Below are positions 25,090 to 33,209 of a DNA stretch of 64,000 nt, piece by piece. The notes beneath the pieces are model-generated. The model did no database searches. It saw only the letters and a program-made list of their open reading frames with translations, and was not told the origin of the DNA. How positions within the stretch are numbered: the first letter of the stretch is position 1; each line of letters opens with the position of its first letter. The translations under genes and the position numbers were made by a program. The stretch covers positions 62,001 to 126,000 of the forward strand of contig NZ_JALDAY010000001.1 of the NCBI RefSeq assembly GCF_022698165.1, in the 5' to 3' direction. The DNA comes from Streptomyces cylindrosporus. GTDB lineage: Bacteria; Actinomycetota; Actinomycetes; Streptomycetales; Streptomycetaceae.

Positions 25090-25811
25090 ACGGCGGCCTC
25101 CGTGGCCTCTGTGGAGAACTCCGGTGCCACGGTGCCGTCGCTCAGCCGCACCTCGCGGTCCGCGTACGCCGCCACCTGCGCGTCGTGCGTGATCAGCAGG
25201 ACCGCGGTGTCCGTCTCACGGGCCGTGTGGGTCAGGGCCGTCATCACCTGCTCGGTCGCCAGCGAGTCCAGGGCGCCCGTCGGCTCGTCCGCGAAGACGA
25301 TCCTCGGGCCGGTGACCAGGGCCCGGGCCAGTGAGGTCCGCTGGGCCTGGCCGCCGCTCATCTCGCCGGGGCGCAGCGCCTCCTGTCCCCGTACACCGAA
25401 CCGTTCCAGCCACTCGCCAGCCCGGGCGTGGGCGTCCGGGCGGGAGGTGCCCGCGAGCATCAGCGGCAGGGCGACGTTGTCGAGGGCGGTCAGCTCGGGG
25501 ATCAGCTGCCCGAACTGGAACACCACCCCGAACTCGGTCCGCCGCAGCTCGCTCAGCCGCTTCTCCGGCAGCGCGTCGAGGCGTTCCCCGGCATAGCTCA
25601 CCGAGCCCGCGTCCGGCCGGACGATCCCGGCCAGGCAGTGCAGCAGCGTCGACTTCCCGCTGCCGCTCGGGCCGGTCACGGCGAGGATCTCGCCGGCCGC
25701 CAGCTCCACCGAGGCGCCGCGCAGCGCCTCGGTCCTGCCGTGCGCCTTGGCGAGGTCACGGGCCGCCAGGAGCGGCACCGTGCTGTCAGGGCTGTCGTCC
25801 CCGTTGCTCAT
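25086..25811 (-). CDS. ABC transporter ATP-binding protein (LolD/MacB-like)
   Basis: A 241-residue ATPase. Walker A is GPSGSGKST (residues about 43-51), the Q loop is VVFQFGQLIPELTALDN, the signature is MSGGQAQRTSLARAL and Walker B is IVFADEPTGALDS, with a switch His in LLITHD. It powers the FtsX-like permease encoded by the overlapping next gene. The ATG at 25811 overlaps the PadR stop codon by four bases, so the three genes form one operon. Confidence 0.92.
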   Translation of the reverse strand: MSNGDDSPDSTVPLLAARDLAKAHGRTEALRGASVELAAGEILAVTGPSGSGKSTLLHCLAGIVRPDAGSVSYAGERLDALPEKRLSELRRTEFGVVFQFGQLIPELTALDNVALPLMLAGTSRPDAHARAGEWLERFGVRGQEALRPGEMSGGQAQRTSLARALVTGPRIVFADEPTGALDSLATEQVMTALTHTARETDTAVLLITHDAQVAAYADREVRLSDGTVAPEFSTEATEAAV

Positions 25812-26341
25812 GCTGCGTCGACCTCCGCGGTCAGGGTGGTGAGCCGGGCCGCCGTGGTGGTCATCCAACGGAGGTCGGCGTCGAGATGGTTGAGGGCGTA
25901 GTCCGCCGAGAGCACGGTGGCGAGATCGGCGCCCTTGGCGGTCTTGACCGCCGTGAGCTCGCGCATCCGCTCCATGTGCGCGGCGCGCTGCGCGGCCAGA
26001 TAGGCGGCCGGGTCGCCGCCGGACAGGATCGAGACGACGACCTTGGCGAAGATCTCGTTCGTCACGAACGGGGCCGGCGGGGCGATCTCCCCGGCCCAGC
26101 GCGCCAGTTCGCGCGAGCCGTCCTCCGTCGAGCGGTACGTCGTGCGCTCCGGGCCGCCGTCCGAGTCCGTGCCCTCGACCAGCGCGAGGCCGTCCCGGAC
26201 CAGGCGCTGCAGGGTCGTGTAGACCTGCCCGTAGGCCAGCGGACGGGCCTGCGGGAAACGTTCGTCGTGCCGCCGCTTCAGGTCGTAGCCATGGCTCGGC
26301 CCCGACGCGAGCAGCCCCAGCAGGATGTGGCGGGTGCTCAT
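25808..26341 (-). CDS. PadR-family transcriptional regulator
   Basis: A 177-residue regulator. The winged helix is at the N-terminus (HILLGLLASGPSHGYDLKR, YGQVYTTLQRLVRDGLALV) and a PadR C-terminal helical dimer domain follows. It is the first gene of the PadR/ATPase/permease operon, the standard arrangement for drug- or peptide-responsive exporters. ATG 26341 is taken as start; ATG 26350, three codons upstream, is equally placed. An imperfect palindrome just upstream is the likely autoregulatory site. Confidence 0.88.
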   Translation of the reverse strand: MSTRHILLGLLASGPSHGYDLKRRHDERFPQARPLAYGQVYTTLQRLVRDGLALVEGTDSDGGPERTTYRSTEDGSRELARWAGEIAPPAPFVTNEIFAKVVVSILSGGDPAAYLAAQRAAHMERMRELTAVKTAKGADLATVLSADYALNHLDADLRWMTTTAARLTTLTAEVDAA

Positions 26342-26355
26342 GCCGATCATTATGC

Positions 26356-26375
26356 ACTCGCTACATGTACTGAGT
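26356..26375 (-). promoter_or_regulatory. Probable PadR operator
   Basis: A 20-bp imperfect palindrome with outer arms ACTC/GAGT and a perfect TACATGTA core (16 of 20 positions symmetric). It starts 15 bp upstream of the PadR start codon, the usual location for PadR autoregulation. Confidence 0.5.
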
Positions 26376-26534
26376 GAATAGTGGGGAGGGCGGGATGCGG
26401 GACCCTGCGAGGCCGGAAGTTGACGCAGAATGTGACGAGAGGCACGTAGTTCCATTCGGTACGTCTGCCTCCGCGCCCGCTGGGTAGGGCTGCGGTAGCC
26501 CTCAAGGTCGCCGTACTGACGAAGGAGGCCCCTC

Positions 26535-26765
26535 GTGGCCGCACCGGCACACCCCCTCTCCAAACGCGAGGCGCAGTCGCCGCCCGCCGAACCCGAGCCG
26601 CACTTCTGTGTCTTCAGCTCCGAGGGCGCCTGCGCCGAGATCCCCCTGACCAGCGAGCCGCCGCTGCCCGACGCGGAGCCCCTCACCAGTGAGCCGCCGC
26701 TCGCCGACGCGGCACCGCTCACCAGCGAGTCGGCGGCCCCTGAGCCGGCCTCCACGGTGCCGTAG
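26535..26765 (+). CDS. Small repeat-containing peptide gene upstream of malQ
   Basis: A 76-residue peptide starting at GTG 26535 behind a near-perfect GAAGGAGG ribosome site. No signal peptide or membrane helix. The middle has two Cys residues (HFCVFSSEGACAEI), then three imperfect repeats around PLTSE (IPLTSEPPLPDAE, PLTSEPPLADAA, PLTSESAAPE). The stop codon directly abuts the malQ ATG, so the two are probably co-translated. The strong ribosome site and tight coupling argue that it is real. Function unknown; a leader or a small acidic binding protein are possibilities. Confidence 0.6.
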   Translation: MAAPAHPLSKREAQSPPAEPEPHFCVFSSEGACAEIPLTSEPPLPDAEPLTSEPPLADAAPLTSESAAPEPASTVP

Positions 26766-28850
26766 ATGACGGCGCAGGGGCCGGCCGGACCGCCCTCCGA
26801 GGACCTGATCCGCCTCGCCGAGCTGCACGGCGTCGCCACCTCCTACAGCCCCTCCCCGGACCGCACGGTCCCGGCCTCGGCCACCGCCGTCACCCTCGCG
26901 CTGGCCGCCCTCGGCGTCGACGCGGGCACTGCGGAGAAGGCCCGCGCCGCGCTGGCCGCCCGGGAGCGCGAGTCGGCCGAGCGGCTGCTGCCGCCGACCG
27001 TGGTGCTCTGGATCGGCGACACGTCCCCCGCCCTCGACGCCCTCCCCTCCGGCACCCGCCTGCACATCGAGACCGAGCAGGGCGAGTCACGAGCGTCTAC
27101 TGAGCAACTCCCGCCCGGAGTGCACCGGTTGACGGCCACCGCCCCCGACGGCCGTACCGCCGCGGCCCACCTGGTCGTCGCCCCCGCCCGGCTGCCCACG
27201 CCCGCCGCACGCTCGTACGGACTGCTCGTCCAGCTCTACTCCCTCCTGTCCCAACGCTCCTGGGGCATGGGGGACTTGGGCGACCTCGGTGAACTCGCCG
27301 CCTGGGCCGGGCGTGATCTCGGCGCCGGTTTCGTCCAGGTCAACCCGCTGCACGCGGCCGTGCCCGGCGCCCCCACCGACCCGTCCCCCTACCGCCCCTC
27401 CTCCCGCCGCTTCCCCGACCCCGTGCACCTGCGCGTCGAGGACGTGCCCGAGTACGCGTACGTCAGGGAGCCGGAGAAGGTGCGGGCCCTGCTCGAACGC
27501 GCCGACCGGCTGCGCGAATCGGTCCTGGACAAGGGCGCGTTGATCGACCGGGACGCGGTGTGGGAGCTCAAGCGGGAGGCGCTGGAGCTGATCCGCGAGG
27601 TGCCGCTCGGACCCGGGCGGCGCGCGGCCTACGTCGACTTCCTCGCCCGGGAGGGCGAGGCGCTGGAGGACCACGCGACCTGGTACGCGCTCGCGGAGGT
27701 GCACGGCTCCGACTGGAGCCGGTGGCCGCAGGCTCTGCGCGATCCCCGCTCGGCCGAAACCGCCCGTGCGCGGGGCGAGTTGATGGACCGGGTCGACTTC
27801 CACTGCCGGCTCGCCTGGCTCACCGACGCCCAACTCGCCGACGCCCAGCGGGTCGCGCGCGAGGCCGGGATGCCGGTCGGGATCGTGCACGACCTCGCGG
27901 TCGGCGTGCATCCGGAGGGCGCCGACGCCTGGGCGCAGCAGGAGTACTTCGCCGCGGGGATGTCGGTGGGCGCCCCGCCGGACGCCTTCAACGCGCGCGG
28001 CCAGGACTGGGGCCTGCCCCCGTGGCGCCCGGACCGCCTGGCCGCGTCGGGCTACGAGCCGTACCGCCGGCTCCTGCGCGCCCTGTTCCGGTACGCCGGC
28101 GCCCTGCGCATCGACCACGTCATGGGCCTGTTCCGGCTCTGGTGGGTGCCCCAGGGGCATCCGCCCACCGAGGGCACATACGTCCGTTACGACGCCGAGG
28201 CCATGCTCGCGATCCTCGTGCTGGAGGCCGCGCGCGCCGGGGCGGTCGTCATCGGCGAGGACCTCGGCACGGTGGAGCCCGGCGTACGGGAGAAGCTGCG
28301 CGAGCGCGGGGTGCTGGGCACCTCGGTGCTGTGGTTCGAACGGGACTGGGACGGCGACGGCCGCCCGCTGCCGCCGGAGTCCTGGCGCGCCGACTGCCTC
28401 GCCACCGCCACCACCCACGACCTGCCGTCCACCGCGGCCCGCCTCACCGGCGAGCACGTAGAACTCCGCGACCGCCTCGGCCTGTTGACCCGCCCGCTGG
28501 ACGAGGAACGCGCCGAGGCCGCCGCCGACACGGGGGAGTGGCTGGCCCTGCTCACCCGCCTCGGCCTGCTGCACGGCACGGGCGGCGGCCACGGCACCTC
28601 GACGGAGGAGGCCGAGATCCAGGCGGTCCACCGCTTCCTCCTGCACACCCCGTCCCGCCTGCTCGGCATCTGGCTCCCGGACACGGTGGGCGACCGCCGC
28701 CCGCAGAACCTCCCCGGGACCTGGGACCAGTACCCGAACTGGCGGCTGCCGATCGCGGACGCGGAAGGGCGACCGGTGACCCTGGAGGAACTCGCGGGGT
28801 CACCACGGCTGCACGCGCTGGTGGAGGTGCTGCGCCGGCCGGCGACATGA
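26766..28850 (+). CDS. malQ: 4-alpha-glucanotransferase (amylomaltase, GH77)
   Basis: A 694-residue GH77 disproportionating enzyme that transfers alpha-1,4-glucan segments between maltooligosaccharides in cytoplasmic glycogen and maltose metabolism. Catalytic residues fit the family: nucleophile Asp450 (LRIDHVMGLFRLWW), acid/base Glu498 (VIGEDLGTVEPGV) and transition-state Asp552 (THDLPST). Other family blocks are SYGLLVQLYSLLSQRSWGMG, SPYRPSSRRFP and DAFNARGQDWGLPPW. The N-terminal about 130 residues are an extra domain common in actinobacterial and other long GH77 enzymes. ATG 26766 follows immediately after the stop of the small gene. Confidence 0.93.
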   Translation: MTAQGPAGPPSEDLIRLAELHGVATSYSPSPDRTVPASATAVTLALAALGVDAGTAEKARAALAARERESAERLLPPTVVLWIGDTSPALDALPSGTRLHIETEQGESRASTEQLPPGVHRLTATAPDGRTAAAHLVVAPARLPTPAARSYGLLVQLYSLLSQRSWGMGDLGDLGELAAWAGRDLGAGFVQVNPLHAAVPGAPTDPSPYRPSSRRFPDPVHLRVEDVPEYAYVREPEKVRALLERADRLRESVLDKGALIDRDAVWELKREALELIREVPLGPGRRAAYVDFLAREGEALEDHATWYALAEVHGSDWSRWPQALRDPRSAETARARGELMDRVDFHCRLAWLTDAQLADAQRVAREAGMPVGIVHDLAVGVHPEGADAWAQQEYFAAGMSVGAPPDAFNARGQDWGLPPWRPDRLAASGYEPYRRLLRALFRYAGALRIDHVMGLFRLWWVPQGHPPTEGTYVRYDAEAMLAILVLEAARAGAVVIGEDLGTVEPGVREKLRERGVLGTSVLWFERDWDGDGRPLPPESWRADCLATATTHDLPSTAARLTGEHVELRDRLGLLTRPLDEERAEAAADTGEWLALLTRLGLLHGTGGGHGTSTEEAEIQAVHRFLLHTPSRLLGIWLPDTVGDRRPQNLPGTWDQYPNWRLPIADAEGRPVTLEELAGSPRLHALVEVLRRPAT

Positions 28851-28943
28851 CGAGCGGGGTGCCCGTGGCCGATGGCTGTGCCGGGCACCCACTTACGCAC
28901 CCCCGGACGAGCGCCCCGAACCGGCGTTGGATACTTTGGCCCC

Positions 28944-29195
28944 GTGGACAAGAAGAACGCCCTGCGCGCCGGCGCCCTGGCCGCCGGTACGACGCTGATG
29001 ATGCTGCTCATGACGTCCCCGGCGCTCGCCCTCACCCGCGACGACGGCGACGACCCCGGCAAGGGCCTCAGCGTCGTCGAGACGCTCGGCCTCTACGTCG
29101 CGACCCCGCTCGTGCTGTTCGGCGTCATCGCCGGCCTCGTGATGGTCCTGGACCGGTCGAAGGACCGCCAGCCGAAGACCAAGGCGAAGGCCTGA
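28944..29195 (+). CDS. Small membrane protein
   Basis: An 83-residue protein starting at GTG 28944. Residues 8-30 are a signal-like hydrophobic helix (GTTLMMLLMTSPALAL), 31-46 an acidic exposed segment (TRDDGDDPGKG), 47-69 a second helix (LYVATPLVLFGVIAGLVMVL), and the C-terminal tail is very basic (KDRQPKTKAKA). No ribosome site is present, but TACTTT lies six bases before the GTG, so the message may be leaderless. This is a widespread type in Streptomyces, but its function is not known to me. Confidence 0.75.
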   Translation: MDKKNALRAGALAAGTTLMMLLMTSPALALTRDDGDDPGKGLSVVETLGLYVATPLVLFGVIAGLVMVLDRSKDRQPKTKAKA

Positions 29196-29207
29196 CCTCA
29201 CCTTTTC

Positions 29208-29272
29208 CCGAGGGCGCCGACCCCGCCGTACGTACCCGTCCTCGGGTACGTCGGTGAGGTGGGCGCCCTCGG
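29208..29272. terminator. Nested hairpins between converging genes
   Basis: An outer 11-bp stem (CCGAGGGCGCC with GGCGCCCTCGG) encloses an inner perfect hairpin at 29230-29251 (ACGTACCCG-TCCT-CGGGTACGT). The element lies between the 83-residue membrane protein gene and the TetR gene, which converge, so it probably terminates both. Confidence 0.55.
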
Positions 29273-29314
29273 TGTGCTTCGGGGACTCGGTGTGCCGCAG
29301 GGGCTCGGTGCGCT

Positions 29315-29902
29315 TCAGGGACTCGGCGCCGTCAGGTACCGCTGGATCGTGGGGCCAAGCCACGCCACGATCTCCCCGCGCCCCAGCGCCCGCACCGGCT
29401 GCAACTGCAGCACGTAACGGGTCAGCGCCAGCCCCAGCACCTGCGTCGCCGCGAGCGCGGCCCGCGTCGGCACCTGCTCCGGGTCCGGGCACACGTGCCG
29501 TGTCACCGGCAGCAACTGGTCCCGGAAGACCCCCTGCATCCGCTCCGCCCCCGCCTGGCTGGTCGCGCCGACCCTGAGCAGCGCGGTGAGCTCGTCGTTC
29601 TGCTCCCACACGTCGAGGAAGTGCGCCACGAGCGCCCGGCCGACCTCGTCCCGGGGGAGCGACGCCAGGTCGGGAAGTTTCAGCTCGACCGTGACGGCCG
29701 CCGCGAACAGGCCCTCCTTGTTGCCGTAGTAGCGCATGACCATGGACGGGTCGATGTTCGCGTCCTTGGCGATGGCGCGGATGGTGGCCCGCTCGTACCC
29801 GTCGGCCGCGAAGCGCTCGCGGGCGGCGGCCAGGATGGCGTTGCGGGTGGTGTCGGAGCGGCGTCGGGGGCCGCCGGTACTGGATGCGTCGGTGCCGGTC
29901 AT
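29315..29902 (-). CDS. TetR-family transcriptional repressor
   Basis: A 195-residue regulator. The helix-turn-helix spans about residues 15-60 (ILAAARERFAADGYERATIR, AIAKDANIDPSMVMRYYGNK), followed by an all-helical ligand and dimer domain. It is divergent from an FAD monooxygenase gene, and the 134-bp gap holds five copies of a 16-bp operator, so it almost certainly represses both genes. The start ATG 29902 is preferred over the longer open frame because homology begins at RRSDTTRNAI. The inducer is probably an aromatic compound that the monooxygenase can oxidise (inference). Confidence 0.9.
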   Translation of the reverse strand: MTGTDASSTGGPRRRSDTTRNAILAAARERFAADGYERATIRAIAKDANIDPSMVMRYYGNKEGLFAAAVTVELKLPDLASLPRDEVGRALVAHFLDVWEQNDELTALLRVGATSQAGAERMQGVFRDQLLPVTRHVCPDPEQVPTRAALAATQVLGLALTRYVLQLQPVRALGRGEIVAWLGPTIQRYLTAPSP

Positions 29903-29916
29903 GCCTACGAGCGTAT

Positions 29917-30016
29917 GCCAACACGTGTTGGCCAACAAGCGTTGACTCTGTCGCCGAGGTGGCGCTAACGTCGTCAACAAGCGTTGGCAAACAGTTGTTG
30001 GCCAACGGATGTTGGC
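29917..30016. promoter_or_regulatory. Five-copy TetR operator array with embedded promoter
   Basis: Five 16-bp sites of the form GCCAACA-NN-NGTTGGC start at 29917 (perfect: GCCAACACGTGTTGGC), 29931, 29973, 29987 and 30001. Starts are spaced 14, 42, 14 and 14 bp, all multiples of 14. Between sites 2 and 3 lies a promoter for the plus-strand gene, TTGACT (29942-29947), an 18-bp spacer and TAACGT (29966-29971). Site 2 overlaps the -35 box and site 3 starts just after the -10 box, so bound repressor would cover it. Confidence 0.8.
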
Positions 30017-30036
30017 ATCAGGAGGAGGCCCCCCAC

Positions 30037-31482
30037 ATGAACGCCACCCCGACTCCCACCCCCGTGATCGTCGTCGGCGCCGGCCCCGCCGGTCTTCTGC
30101 TCGCGGGCGACCTCGCCACCGCCGGGGTCCCCGTCACCCTCCTCGAAAAGCGCCCCCACAAGACCAGCAACCTCTCCCGCGCCTTCGTCCTGCACGCCCG
30201 CACCCTCGAACAGCTCGACGCCCGCGGCCTCGCCGACGGACTCGAAGCCGTCGGCCGCCCCCTCGACCGCCTCCGCCTCTTCACCCGCCTCGAAGTCGAC
30301 CTCACCACCCTCCCCTCCCGCTTCAACCACCTCCTCGTCATCCCGCAGTACGAGGTGGAGAAGGCCCTGGAGCGGCGGGCCGTCGAGGCGGGGGTGGACT
30401 TCCGGTACGAGACCGAGCTGACCGGCCTGACCCAGGACGCGGACGGCGTCACCGTCGAGGTCCGGGGCGCCGGCGGCGCGGCGGAGAGCCTGCGTGCCGA
30501 GTACGTGGTCGGCACCGACGGCATGCGCAGCGCCGTACGCACGGCCATCGGTCTGCCCTTCCCCGGCCGGTCGGTGATCCGTTCCGTCGTACTCGCGGAC
30601 GTCCGGCTGGCCGAGGAGCCGGAGTCGCTGCTCACCGTCGACACCGTCGGCGACGCCTTCGCCTTCCTCGCGCCCTTCGGTGACGGCTACTACCGCGTCA
30701 TCGCCTGGAACCGCGCCCACGACGTCCCCGACAGCGAGCCCCTCGAACTGGAGGAGGTCAAGGAGGTCACCCGGCTCGCCCTCGGCCGCGACTACGGCAT
30801 GCACGACGCCCGCTGGCTCTCCCGGTTCCACAGCGACGAACGCCAGGCGCCCGCCTACCGCGTGGGCCGCGTCTTCCTCGCCGGCGACGCCGCGCACGTG
30901 CACACCCCGGCCGGCGGCCAGGGCATGAACACCGGCCTCCAGGACGCGGCCAACCTCAGCTGGAAGCTGGCCGCCGTGGTCCAGGGCCACGCGGGTGTCG
31001 GCCTCCTCGACACCTACCAGGCCGAGCGCCACCCCGTCGGCCGGTCCGTCCTGCGCAGCAGCGGCGGCATCGTCCGCATGGCCATGGCCAAGCACCCCTG
31101 GACGCTGGCGGAGCGGGCGGTGCTCACCACGGTCCTCAACACCGTCGCACCGGCCCGCCGCAGGATGGCCGAGCAGCTCACCGGCATCGGCTACCGCTAC
31201 CCGGCCCCCCGCGGCACCCACCGCCTCACGGGCACGCGAGTCCCCGACGTCGCCCTGAAGAGCGGCCGCCTGTACGAGGCCCTGCGCGGCGGCCGGTTCG
31301 TCCTGATCACCCCCGAGCCGCCCCAGGACCAGAGCGTCCGCAAGGACCGACTGGCGGTGGAACAGTGGGCGAGCGCCCGCCGTACGGCAGTCCTGGTCCG
31401 CCCCGACGGATACGTGGCCTGGGCGGCGGACTCGGCGGACGACGCGACGATCGAGAGGGCGCTGGCCACGCACGTGGGCTGA
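30037..31482 (+). CDS. FAD-dependent aromatic monooxygenase (PHBH/RdmE-like)
   Basis: A 481-residue group A flavoprotein monooxygenase. FAD-binding motifs are in order: GAGPAG near the N-terminus (VIVVGAGPAGLLLAGDL), the DG motif VGTDGMRSAVR, and the GD motif VFLAGDAAHVHTPAGGQGMN. The C-terminal about 110 residues are a thioredoxin-like tail without a redox Cys pair, as in polyketide and rifampicin-type hydroxylases. It uses NADPH and oxygen to hydroxylate an aromatic substrate. A GGAGGAGG ribosome site precedes ATG 30037. Control by the divergent TetR suggests detoxification of a drug or phenolic; no biosynthetic cluster is adjacent. Confidence 0.9.
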   Translation: MNATPTPTPVIVVGAGPAGLLLAGDLATAGVPVTLLEKRPHKTSNLSRAFVLHARTLEQLDARGLADGLEAVGRPLDRLRLFTRLEVDLTTLPSRFNHLLVIPQYEVEKALERRAVEAGVDFRYETELTGLTQDADGVTVEVRGAGGAAESLRAEYVVGTDGMRSAVRTAIGLPFPGRSVIRSVVLADVRLAEEPESLLTVDTVGDAFAFLAPFGDGYYRVIAWNRAHDVPDSEPLELEEVKEVTRLALGRDYGMHDARWLSRFHSDERQAPAYRVGRVFLAGDAAHVHTPAGGQGMNTGLQDAANLSWKLAAVVQGHAGVGLLDTYQAERHPVGRSVLRSSGGIVRMAMAKHPWTLAERAVLTTVLNTVAPARRRMAEQLTGIGYRYPAPRGTHRLTGTRVPDVALKSGRLYEALRGGRFVLITPEPPQDQSVRKDRLAVEQWASARRTAVLVRPDGYVAWAADSADDATIERALATHVG

Positions 31483-31534
31483 GCGAGCCGCGGAGCGCCG
31501 AACGCCCGAACAGGGCCGGAGGGTCCAACGGGCC

Positions 31535-32044
31535 CTAGTGCAGCGGCTTTTGGGTGCTCGCCAGCAACTCCCGCAACAGGTCGGCCAGTTGGTCGGCCTG
31601 TTCGGCGTTCAGGGCCGACAGCGCCTCCGTCTCGGCGGACAGGCCGACCCCGACCGTCTCGTCGATGAGCTGCAATCCCTTTTCGGTGAGGGTGACTTGG
31701 AGGCCGCGGCGGTCGTGCGGGTCGGGGGAGCGGCGGAGCAGGCCTGCGCGTTCCAGTTTGTCCAGGCGGCCCGTCATGCCGCCCGTCGTGAGCATCAGGG
31801 TCGCAGAGAGCTGGCGGGGCGAGAGGGTGTAGGGCTCGCCGGAGCGGCGCAGGGTGGCGAGGACGTCGAACTCGCCGCGCGAGATCCCGAAGGGTGCGTA
31901 CGCCTTCTCCATGCGGTCGCCCATGGCGCGGGAGAGGCGGAAGATCCGCCCGAAGACCTCCATCGCCCTCGTGTCGAGGTCGGGCCGCACCTCGGCCCAC
32001 TGCTCCACGATCGCGTCGACGGGGTCCTTGGGCTGTGCAGTCAT
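31535..32044 (-). CDS. MarR-family transcriptional regulator
   Basis: A 169-residue winged-helix regulator (GISRGEFDVLATLRRSGEPY, LSPRQLSATLMLTTGGMTGR, wing with DPHDRRGLQVTLTEKG). It is divergent from an EamA-type exporter gene, and a 44-bp inverted repeat containing both promoters lies between them. The expected role is repression of itself and of the transporter until a small ligand binds. ATG 32044 is chosen because the MarR domain starts soon after it. Confidence 0.9.
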   Translation of the reverse strand: MTAQPKDPVDAIVEQWAEVRPDLDTRAMEVFGRIFRLSRAMGDRMEKAYAPFGISRGEFDVLATLRRSGEPYTLSPRQLSATLMLTTGGMTGRLDKLERAGLLRRSPDPHDRRGLQVTLTEKGLQLIDETVGVGLSAETEALSALNAEQADQLADLLRELLASTQKPLH

Positions 32045-32117
32045 GGAGTGAGTATCCGTCCGGGGGCCGGTCGCTTGCAAGAAAGCTGCTTGGTGCTAAG
32101 TGGCTTCGTAGCGAGTG

Positions 32118-32161
32118 GCTTGACGCTGATTAGCTTAGGACTAAGCTAATCGGCGTCAAGC
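32118..32161. promoter_or_regulatory. 44-bp MarR operator with mirrored divergent promoters
   Basis: Two 20-bp arms (32118-32137 and 32142-32161) are complementary except at one position and flank a four-base centre (GGAC). Each arm carries TTGACG and each strand reads TTGACG, a 16-bp spacer and TAAGCT: 32120-32147 on the plus strand, and its mirror on the minus strand. Thus one palindrome supplies face-to-face promoters for the MarR and EamA genes and a symmetric binding site for the regulator. Confidence 0.75.
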
Positions 32162-32182
32162 TTTCTTCTGAAGGGCCTCGCC

Positions 32183-33124
32183 ATGAACCGGTCCGCGACC
32201 ATCCTGCTCACCGCCCTCGCCCCCGTCTCCTGGGGCACGACCTACGCGGTCACGACCGAGTTCCTTCCGGCCGATCGCCCGCTGTTCACCGCCCTGACCA
32301 GGGCGCTTCCCGCCGGGCTCCTGCTGCTGGCGGTAGCCCGGGTGCTGCCGCGCGGGGCCTGGTGGTGGAAGTCGGCCGTCCTCGGCGTGCTGAACATCGG
32401 CGCCTTCTTCCCGCTGCTGTTCCTGTCCGCGTACCGCCTGCCCGGCGGGATGGCGGCCGTCGTCGGCTCGGTCGGGCCGCTGTTCGTGGTCGGGCTCTCG
32501 GCGCTGCTGCTCGGGCAGCGGCCGACGGTGCGGGCGGTGGTCGCCGGGGTGGTGGCGGCGTTCGGCGTCAGTCTCGTCGTACTGAAGGCGTCCGGCGCGC
32601 TCGATCCCGTCGGCGTCCTGGCCGCGCTCGCCTCGGCCGCCTCGATGTCGACCGGCACGGTGCTGACCAAGAGGTGGGGCCGGCCCGAGGGGGTGGGTCC
32701 GCTCGCCCTCACCGGCTGGCAGCTGACCGCGGGCGGCCTGCTCATCGCGCCGCTCGCGTTCCTGGCCGAGGGTGCGCCGCCCGCGCTGGACGCCCCGGCG
32801 GTCGGCGGTTACCTCTATCTCGCCCTCGCGAACACGGCCGTCGCCTACTGGCTCTGGTTCCGGGGCATCGGCCGCCTCACCGCCACGCAGGTCACTTTCC
32901 TCGGCCCGCTCTCCCCTCTGACCGCGGCGATCGTGGGCTGGGCGGCCCTCGGCCAGTCGCTCACGCCGGTCCAGCTGGTGGGCATGGGGTTGGCGTTCGG
33001 GGCGACGGTGGCCGGGCAGCTGCGGGTGGGGGCGATGGGTGGACGCCGTCAATTGTTCAGTTCAGCTGAAAGGAATGATCGAAAAGATTCGATGGACGTG
33101 ACAGGTGTGGCGCTGCGACGGTAG
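32183..33124 (+). CDS. EamA-family (drug/metabolite) transporter
   Basis: A 313-residue membrane protein with ten predicted helices in two EamA repeats (repeat 1 from SWGTTYAVTTEFLPADRPLF, repeat 2 from STGTVLTKRWGRPEG). It probably exports or exchanges a small metabolite. It is controlled by the divergent MarR gene. The last about 28 residues (RRQLFSSAERNDRKDSMDVT and on) run past the normal end of the family and overlap palindromic DNA, so this tail may be a recent loss of the original stop codon. Confidence 0.88.
   Translation: MNRSATILLTALAPVSWGTTYAVTTEFLPADRPLFTALTRALPAGLLLLAVARVLPRGAWWWKSAVLGVLNIGAFFPLLFLSAYRLPGGMAAVVGSVGPLFVVGLSALLLGQRPTVRAVVAGVVAAFGVSLVVLKASGALDPVGVLAALASAASMSTGTVLTKRWGRPEGVGPLALTGWQLTAGGLLIAPLAFLAEGAPPALDAPAVGGYLYLALANTAVAYWLWFRGIGRLTATQVTFLGPLSPLTAAIVGWAALGQSLTPVQLVGMGLAFGATVAGQLRVGAMGGRRQLFSSAERNDRKDSMDVTGVALRR
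33061..33093 (+). promoter_or_regulatory. Two small palindromes upstream of the second EamA gene
   Basis: TTCAGCTGAA (33061-33070) and ATCGAA-AAGA-TTCGAT (33078-33093) are perfect inverted repeats lying in the 3' end of the first EamA gene, 117-150 bp upstream of the second. They are candidate regulatory sites for the latter, without a recognised binding protein. Confidence 0.3.
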
Positions 33125-33137
33125 GTGCACCGGGATT

Positions 33138-33169
33138 CGCCGGATCGCCGGATCGCCGGATCGCCGGAT
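33138..33169 (+). repeat. Four tandem copies of CGCCGGAT
   Basis: Exact 8-bp units CGCCGGAT are repeated four times, followed by degenerate copies (TGCCGGAAT, GCCGG) up to 33183. They fill the short gap between the two EamA genes. No coding or hairpin function is visible. Confidence 0.85.
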
Positions 33170-33209
33170 TGCCGGAATGCCGGGCTCAGCTACGACCGAA
33201 AGGACCTCA

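Noticed and set aside
26535..26765. Lanthipeptide or other RiPP precursor
   Set aside because: The peptide has Cys and Ser/Thr-rich repeats but no synthetase, cyclodehydratase, protease or radical-SAM gene is nearby; kept only as an unknown small gene.
29315..31482. Start of an aromatic polyketide biosynthetic cluster
   Set aside because: Only a TetR regulator and one monooxygenase are present; flanking genes are a membrane protein and a MarR/EamA pair, with no ketosynthase, cyclase or carrier protein.
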